A stretch of DNA of 64,000 bases from Rhynchopus sp. YZ270_cl-10 (lineage: Eukaryota; Euglenozoa; Diplonemea; Diplonemida; Diplonemidae): the NCBI GenBank assembly GCA_964035575.1, contig OZ037894.1:930001-994000 (forward strand). Direction: 5' to 3'. The notes beneath the pieces are model-generated. The model worked only from the letters and a program-made list of their open reading frames with translations, searched no databases and was not told the DNA's origin. Position 1 is the first letter of the stretch, and every line of letters begins with the position of its first letter. The translations under genes were made by a program, and so were the position numbers. This document shows, piece after piece, positions 58,091 through 64,000 of the stretch.

Positions 58091-58774
58091 ATGGACTTCA
58101 GAATTGGAAACGGTGTCCTTGCACTTCTGCACCTGCTCTGCCTGGTCTTTGGCATTGTGGTTGCTGTTCTGCCAGGCTCACTCGTCTCGGAGGAGCTGTC
58201 GGAGGTGATGTTCGGTGAGAAGTACTCGTTGAAGACGGAAATGAACTTCTTCACTTTTAGCTCCGACGTTACCTTCGCAGGAGAAACCAAGAGCAAATCG
58301 GGGGATCCTCTGGATGGTATGTGCGACGGAGTCAAGCACATTTTCAAGTCTGGACGTGCAGAGGTCATCATCATCTGCATCTTCGCTGGCATCAGTATGA
58401 TCATCCACGCAGCGTCAGCAGCAGTGCCGACACTCCCGAAGGTCCTGAGAACGATCTCCTCTGTGATGCTGTACCTGACGATGTGCCTTTCCGTGGTGAT
58501 GGGTGTCACGATGATTCTCATTCTTGTTGTTGCGTGGGGCAAAGACTGTAAGGCTGAGAAGAGTATGAAGGACAACGGCTATGACTTCGGGGCAGGAATG
58601 TACATGTCCTTTGTGATCACTGTGCTGTGCTTCATTGGGTGTGTGATCGACTGCATGGTCAAGGAGCCCAACTGCAATATGGCGAACAACCAATACCAGG
58701 CATACCAGCCCTACGAAGCTGGCAACACGCAGCAGGGAGGTGAAATGAGCGGCAAAAGTACTGGCATGATGTAA
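58091..58774 (+). CDS. Tetraspan-like four-TM membrane protein, copy 4
   Basis: 227 residues, intronless, closest to copy 2: the tail (QYQAYQPYEAGNTQQGG) and much of loop 1 are shared, but loop 1 has scattered replacements (SEELSEVMFGEKY against SEEKSEVVFGQKY; TFSSDVTFAG against AFSREQTFAG), and loop 2 reads KDCKAEKSMKDNGYDF. Membrane segments are almost unchanged. It lies 1.65 kb upstream of receptor copy 2 in the same orientation. Copy 2 and its flanks are the paired segment in the duplication. Confidence 0.88.
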   Translation: MDFRIGNGVLALLHLLCLVFGIVVAVLPGSLVSEELSEVMFGEKYSLKTEMNFFTFSSDVTFAGETKSKSGDPLDGMCDGVKHIFKSGRAEVIIICIFAGISMIIHAASAAVPTLPKVLRTISSVMLYLTMCLSVVMGVTMILILVVAWGKDCKAEKSMKDNGYDFGAGMYMSFVITVLCFIGCVIDCMVKEPNCNMANNQYQAYQPYEAGNTQQGGEMSGKSTGMM

Positions 58775-59459
58775 GCATAGTGCAAGAGAGTTTTGCCCTG
58801 CCATTCATGGGGTGAATGCCGTTCTCGTGAGGGTTTTTCTGAGTGGTAGTGGTCATTTCCGGACATGGGCTGAAATAATGGCTTTTTCCAAAAGCAAAAA
58901 TAATACAACCTACATTCTTGAGCTCTTCTATACGAAGTGATTTTCATTGGACGCATCCCCATGTCCGAACTACACACACAATTTCGATCATTCGAACCGA
59001 AGAAACCCAAACCTTTCGGCTTGTATTATTTCCTTACAACCGTACACGTACCGCTTCGTCTGTTGTATACAAAACAAAAATAAAAAAAAAACTTTGATTC
59101 GCTCAATCTTGTTTGCGTTGCAAACCTTTGCTGTGTCCTGCATGGGACACAGGTGGGTGTGCACATTGTAGACTTCCCTTCAACCGCACAAATAAGGCCA
59201 ACAGTATATCACAAAATATTGCAAATATTATGAACCGTTGACTCGAAGTGTGAGGTCCCTCTCCCTCCCTATTTTCCTGTGTTGCTTTCTTTTCTTTATT
59301 TGTTATTTTTATTTATTTTTTGTGTTCAGCAGAGGCAGGCCAAATGCCCACTGCTGATATCCTCTAACATGGGGAACAGTGGTGAGCGTTATCAGCTCTG
59401 TCGATGTTTTTTTAAAGGATGTAGCCACATTCAGTATTTAAGGTTCCCCAAACAATTCA

Positions 59460-59494
<35 letters not shown>

Positions 59495-60275
59495 TTTGGG
59501 CCAGGCTCTCCGCTAGGATTTACGATTTTGAAAATGTTCTGTTGATGGTCCACGTTGGTGGGGTACATGCTTGCGCCAGAGCACTCACCTCTCCATATCT
59601 TCTTCTCCTGAGCTTTTTTGACAGGTAGAACGGGTCTGAACCACTCAGCAGAACTTTTTTTTTTTCTTTTTTCTCCCATTTTCAAAAAGTTCGTAGCGGA
59701 GGCCCTGGTTTGGGCACATTTAGTGCACCCTCTTATAGTTTCTATTCAGTCGAATAGATAGTACAATAGTGTGTATTATGAAATAATTTTTTTTGAGCAC
59801 CAACGAGAAGACGTCGTCCTTCAGAAAGACGACGGAAAATAAAACTTAGAAAACTTTTGCAAAAAAGCTGTGCACTTCGGAGTCCAGAACGGAGATATGA
59901 GAGCTATTCAACTCTGTCGTTCAACTGCAGAACCAACAGTACATGAATTGCACCGGCAGAGGGACGACCCTGAATAGAGGGATCCCTCGCAACTAGTGCC
60001 CAGTCCAGAACGCTGTCCTCTCTGAATCTGTTTACAGTAAGGGAAATGCCAGTGCTTGTGGGCTGCAGGAAATACTAACCCCGTTGCAAGACGTACTGAT
60101 TGGGAAACAGTTGATGTCATTTAAGGTGTGTGCGTTTGAAGTCAGTTTTGGGTAATTCCTGTTCGGAATATTGTCCCCATGGCGTGAATGCGCATATTGC
60201 AAGTGTCGTTTAGAGTTATCTCATAGTGGATCGGATGTCAGAACAAACACCACCCAGCCGGGTGAGATTTTTATT
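58775..60275. repeat. Segmental duplication, segment B (pairs with 23144-23631 plus 25920-26575)
   Basis: Contains the 3' double-hairpin element at 59093-59170. The uninterrupted site of the 2288-bp element is at 59407-59413. Differences from segment A are about 165 bp extra at 58890-59090 and a T-run plus about 235 bp extra at 59470-59715. No gene was seen; a 70-codon minus-strand frame (59908-60120) is shared with segment A but lacks any other support. Confidence 0.85.
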
Positions 60276-60425
60276 TTATGCTCATTTTATTGAACGCTTT
60301 TTTAGTGGAAGCACAACAAGACAAATAAAATATAAAAAGAGAACAACTATTGTTTGGGGTTGGACCCAGTCAGTCCCCACGCCCCACTGCATCTGTTCAC
60401 AAACATACAGATAACACAAAGACAC

Positions 60426-63400
60426 ATGATCGTGCACACAATGCAGAAGTTCTGTTTGCTGTTGATGATGACACACGCAGCACACGGTGAATGGTACGAT
60501 GGGAGGTGTGTGGGTGTGGAGTTCCCAGTGAACGGGACATCATCGAGGCTGAACCATTACGGGCCCACCCTGGCGTGTCCTTCTGCTGCAGAATTCTTGG
60601 CGAGGAACCCGAACGTCGACCTGAACTGGCGTGCCTCGCTGGTGGGATCGGAGGCGGGTTTGTACACTTCAAGCAAGGGAGTTGCCTTCCTCGAGACGAT
60701 GGCTGCAGGGAGCACTTCAGCGGAAGTTCTGTCGCTGGACGCTCCTTGGGTGGGGCCTGCGATTGATTACTTGGAGACACTGAACTTCCTCGACACAAAA
60801 CATATAAGGAAGAAGTACATCGAGGTGTCGCCGACAGGTGACGTTCTTGGGATTCCGTACAAAGGGAACCAGCTGCACTTCTTCTTCAGGAAAGATCTGT
60901 TCAAGAGGCACGGCTTGGAGTACCCCGACAAGTCGATTGAGCAGTTCAACCGTGTGATGATGGAATTGCAGACGAAGGAGAGGGCATACCGGAGAAGCCA
61001 AGGAGACCCGAATGCAGACAAGTTCTACGCTTTGGGGATTGCAGCGGGGACGTCGGCCAACAGAATTACGTTTGTGCTGCTGACACTGCTGACAACGATG
61101 AACGGCCCTGGTATCGTCACCGACAAAGGGCACGTTGTGGTGAACAACCCGACAACGATACAGATACTCGAGATGTGGAAGGGATGGCATGGTACTCTTA
61201 TGGATCCAGAGAATCTTCAGATGAACACCAACGCAATGAGAAATCAGTTGTTTAGAGAAGGCTACGTAGGTGCTGGGCTCATGTGGGCGAGCAACTCCAA
61301 ACAGATGTACGAAATAGTAGCTTCGAAAGGTTTTGACATTGGGTCTGGTCCTGTCCCTGGACCACACGGTGCCGGGTGCTCGGGGCACTGGGTGCGTTCG
61401 ATCAGCGTACACACACGTGACAAGGCTGCTGCTCGGGATTTGCTGACGATTGCGGCCACGCAAGCAGAGCTGGAGTATCAGCAGAACGTGTCATGGCACC
61501 AAGACTGCACATCTTACATCACTCGTAACGACCCCGTGCTGTGGAAGAACTACTGTACGAAAAACCCAATTATCTGTGAGGGGAATGAGAAGTACCCAGA
61601 GTTTTGGGAGAGGATTGTGCACAGGCCGAGCAGGGGGACTGGACCACAGTACTCGAAGTGCACTGGAATCATCTTCGAGAACGTGTGGAAGTTCTTCCGG
61701 AACGAGATAACATCTGCTGAGTGTGCGGCGGGCATGGAAAAAGAACTGCAGGTGGCACTTGGCTTCCTTGACCTGAAGGAGCTGGAGGGGGACGAAAGCG
61801 TATGGACGTCTTCTCGGATTGCACTTACGGTTGTCGTTGTTGTGTGCAGTCTTCTCTTCATCGGGATGATTGGGGCGATTGTGATGCAGGTGCGGAGCAT
61901 GCGGAAGCCGAGTGGGTGCAGCGTGCCGATCAGTGTCTTGCTTGGACTCATCATGACTGCGATGCTCAGTGTTGCGTTGGGTGTGATCATCAGCAAAAAT
62001 GACGAATCGTTCCGCAACATGTCTGAGAGCTTGGCCGAGTCTGTGAGGAAGCAGAGTCTGCTCACCATGCATACAACCATTGACAGCCAGTTCCAGTCCT
62101 TGATTAAGTTCAGCACAACACTGGACCTGTTCAACGTGAAGGCACAGGTGATTGCACGCATTCCGTTTGACATCAACTTGATGGACTTTGATCCAAGGTC
62201 ACTGGTGCTGCTGGTGGACAGGGAGTTTCCGTACAAGGTGCTGTTCTCGTCAGATGAGAATCAGCAGGAGAACAGGGCGTCACTGGCAGCATGGTCTGGG
62301 GCGAATTTGACAAGCATACCTGTCCAGGGCAGTGTGTCTGCTGTGCTGGCGAAGGTTCTGGAGGCATCGCCTGGATGGGGAGACATCACCACTGTGCCAC
62401 GTGAAAAAGACACTGTGAAGCTCACAGCAGATGGGAAGGCAATCAGTGCGAACTTGAAAGCAGTGGATTCAAGGGACAGACGTACAAACGGGTTTTCGCA
62501 CAAGCAGCTGCACTGGCTCCTGATCTACATCACGCCTGACGACCTCATCCTGAGCGAGTCGAAGGCTGCGCTTGACGAGTCGCTGGACCTGTCGATCCTG
62601 ATCGGTGTCGTCACGATTGTGGTGACTATGGCGTGCTCTGTTGTGATTGCATCCCCGTTGGTGCGACTTGCAAGCAACATGGAACACGTGCGTGTGATGA
62701 ACATGGCAGCTATTGTTCCACAGTCAGGCGGCATTCTGCTTGAGATGTCGGCACTGTCGATGGGGTTCACACACATGTGTGACATGCTTGTGGAGTACAG
62801 AGCCTTCTTGCCGAAGACTGTGCTTGCAGTCTCCGAGGACGAGGACGACGAGGATCTGGGCACTCTTACAGAATCCGTATCGGTTTCCAGGGCAGGAGCT
62901 TCGTCGAGCAGGGGTTCGAAGGATTCGAAGAAGAGCTTGTCGAGCATGCATGTAAAGACTAACATCGCGCAGTTCACTCTGAAGCTGAATACCCTTCGTG
63001 GAGCTGTGCTGGTGGTGAGTATAAAGCCGAAGCAGGGTGCGTCCACAGATGAACAGGGAAAGAAGTTCAGCGACGTTGTTGCGCAAATCGAGCTAATTAT
63101 TTCAACCACGGGAGTGACCCTGCACACGTTCAATGCGTTTGCCCCGAACCAACTTGCCCTGTCTGCTGGGATGGCCAGAACCACAAGTGCCGCACACGAG
63201 AAGATTGCAAGGGTAATGATGGCAATCAGCTCTGCCTGCGGATCTTCTGTGACCGTCGCCGCCAACTCTGGCAAATTCGTGTGTGGAAACGTCGGGACAA
63301 ACCTGACCCGTGGGTTTGGTGTGATGGGTAGTGCTATGGAAAGCGTTGCACAGCTCCTGAGAAGTGCTGAGTTCTTGACTGAGAAGTCTGGCGAGAACCT

Positions 63401-63818
63401 GCGAGTGGTGGGCAGTGACTTTTACGAGAGGTCGAAGGCAGGGTACACCACTCGTCCGTTGGACATCCTGGTGTCAGTGAGTGGCAGTGGGGTGGTGACG
63501 TCTGAGATTGTGTACCACTTGATTGCTGAGCAGAAGGTGGCGGAAGAGGAGTGGATGTACCAGCTGGAGAGTATTGAAAATATGGAGGGCAAGAAACAGC
63601 CAGTGAACACCTGCTTCACAAGTATCAAGGAAGAAGGCACTGTTGGTGTTCACATCCAGGAATGCCTGAAGACATTCGACAGTTTAGACAAGCTGGACCA
63701 GGCAATCCTCAACTCACTGAAGGGCGTATCTGATTGTGTTAGGCTTCCGACTTATAGCGTGTCGCTACTGCAGGTGGGCACAGCAGCAGAGTGGGTCACA
63801 AACAATAAGACCCTGTGA
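60426..63818 (+). CDS. Receptor: extracellular solute-binding domain, three TM segments, cyclase-like domain (copy 2)
   Basis: 1,130 residues, intronless. The start is placed at ATG 60426 because it aligns with the ATG of copy 1; the frame is open upstream, but only from a non-ATG codon. Long stretches are identical to copy 1, including all three membrane segments and the cyclase-like core with the same missing metal-binding residues. Differences cluster in patches: in the binding domain at about residues 255-300 (WHGTLMDPENLQMNTN) and 350-390 (EYQQNVSWHQDCTS), in the Asp/Glu/Ser linker at about 810-840, and in the last 70 residues. This pattern suggests gene conversion over a diverging ligand-facing surface. 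Confidence 0.86.
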   Translation: MIVHTMQKFCLLLMMTHAAHGEWYDGRCVGVEFPVNGTSSRLNHYGPTLACPSAAEFLARNPNVDLNWRASLVGSEAGLYTSSKGVAFLETMAAGSTSAEVLSLDAPWVGPAIDYLETLNFLDTKHIRKKYIEVSPTGDVLGIPYKGNQLHFFFRKDLFKRHGLEYPDKSIEQFNRVMMELQTKERAYRRSQGDPNADKFYALGIAAGTSANRITFVLLTLLTTMNGPGIVTDKGHVVVNNPTTIQILEMWKGWHGTLMDPENLQMNTNAMRNQLFREGYVGAGLMWASNSKQMYEIVASKGFDIGSGPVPGPHGAGCSGHWVRSISVHTRDKAAARDLLTIAATQAELEYQQNVSWHQDCTSYITRNDPVLWKNYCTKNPIICEGNEKYPEFWERIVHRPSRGTGPQYSKCTGIIFENVWKFFRNEITSAECAAGMEKELQVALGFLDLKELEGDESVWTSSRIALTVVVVVCSLLFIGMIGAIVMQVRSMRKPSGCSVPISVLLGLIMTAMLSVALGVIISKNDESFRNMSESLAESVRKQSLLTMHTTIDSQFQSLIKFSTTLDLFNVKAQVIARIPFDINLMDFDPRSLVLLVDREFPYKVLFSSDENQQENRASLAAWSGANLTSIPVQGSVSAVLAKVLEASPGWGDITTVPREKDTVKLTADGKAISANLKAVDSRDRRTNGFSHKQLHWLLIYITPDDLILSESKAALDESLDLSILIGVVTIVVTMACSVVIASPLVRLASNMEHVRVMNMAAIVPQSGGILLEMSALSMGFTHMCDMLVEYRAFLPKTVLAVSEDEDDEDLGTLTESVSVSRAGASSSRGSKDSKKSLSSMHVKTNIAQFTLKLNTLRGAVLVVSIKPKQGASTDEQGKKFSDVVAQIELIISTTGVTLHTFNAFAPNQLALSAGMARTTSAAHEKIARVMMAISSACGSSVTVAANSGKFVCGNVGTNLTRGFGVMGSAMESVAQLLRSAEFLTEKSGENLRVVGSDFYERSKAGYTTRPLDILVSVSGSGVVTSEIVYHLIAEQKVAEEEWMYQLESIENMEGKKQPVNTCFTSIKEEGTVGVHIQECLKTFDSLDKLDQAILNSLKGVSDCVRLPTYSVSLLQVGTAAEWVTNNKTL

Positions 63819-64000
63819 AGGTGAAGTGACACTGAACAGTTTTGAACGCATGATTCATGAGGTTGCTTACCATACTCACCTCACGCAATTCTTTTCATTT
63901 TCAAACACCAATTGAGACCAGTCTTTCCAAGGATCGTACCCCCCTCCTTGGAGTTCTGGTTGCGTACCGAGGTACACTGTTTTTTTCACGATTTGTATTT
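63819..64000 (+). other. 3' region of receptor copy 2, running into a dispersed repeat cut by the window end
   Basis: 63819-63965 matches 55635-55790. From about 63969 (ACCGAGGTACACTG..TTTGTATTT) it appears to enter a member of the 21991 repeat family. Confidence 0.6.

Noticed and set aside
60354..60425. Upstream extension of receptor copy 2 by 24 codons
   Set aside because: Needs a TTG start; copy 1 has no in-frame equivalent, and the ATG at 60426 aligns with the ATG of copy 1.

Overview
The window is nuclear DNA of a single-celled eukaryote. The evidence is two multi-exon genes with GT-AG introns, a non-LTR retrotransposon, many TIR elements, long A/T-rich intergenic stretches full of micro- and minisatellites, and large GC-richer genes for receptor-type proteins. 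The lineage cannot be fixed from the sequence. A GPCR-PIP kinase fusion, known from dictyostelids and oomycetes among others, points to a free-living protist rather than an animal, plant or fungus. No tRNA, rRNA, CRISPR array or bacterial operon is visible.

Layout. 1-4458 is the 3' part of a long intact LINE-type ORF (endonuclease, reverse transcriptase, Cys-rich tail), then its 3' region. 5000-12700 is repeat territory: a nested foldback (5260-6232), a 2-kb TIR element with ACTAGT-rich ends (6633-8683), and a partial copy (9380-10797) of an element seen whole at 23632-25919. 12711-20562 is a very large secreted-protein gene broken by one frameshift in a G-run and apparently cut off at its 3' end. 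20580-27660 holds three members of a four-transmembrane (tetraspan-like) family, the first a deletion pseudogene; a fourth lies at 58091-58774. 27700-37300 is mostly low-complexity DNA with minisatellites and TIR-bounded elements. 37364-39922 is a two-exon PPP-type Ser/Thr phosphatase with an N-terminal WW-like module. 41360-41476 is a Tc1/mariner-like MITE. 42922-43587 is a decayed DDE transposase. 44937-48564 is a six-exon GPCR fused to a phosphatidylinositol phosphate kinase. 51611-51973 is a small minus-strand gene of unknown function. 52248-55634 and 60426-63818 are near-identical genes for a receptor with an extracellular solute-binding domain, three membrane segments and a cyclase-like cytoplasmic domain lacking clear catalytic residues.

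How it fits together. The tetraspan and solute-binding receptor genes lie in a segmental duplication (22.3-26.6 kb against 57.9-60.3 kb). Paralogous copies keep nearly identical promoter blocks, membrane segments and 3' hairpin elements but differ in the predicted outer loops. This looks like a recently expanded cell-surface gene cluster. The duplicates also act as empty sites that date and delimit two insertions exactly: a 2288-bp TIR element and an 80-bp insert with a 7-bp target duplication. Several TIR elements carry short-period (7-9 bp) minisatellites, and introns of two unrelated genes share a repeat, which raises the possibility of transposon-driven intron growth or gain.
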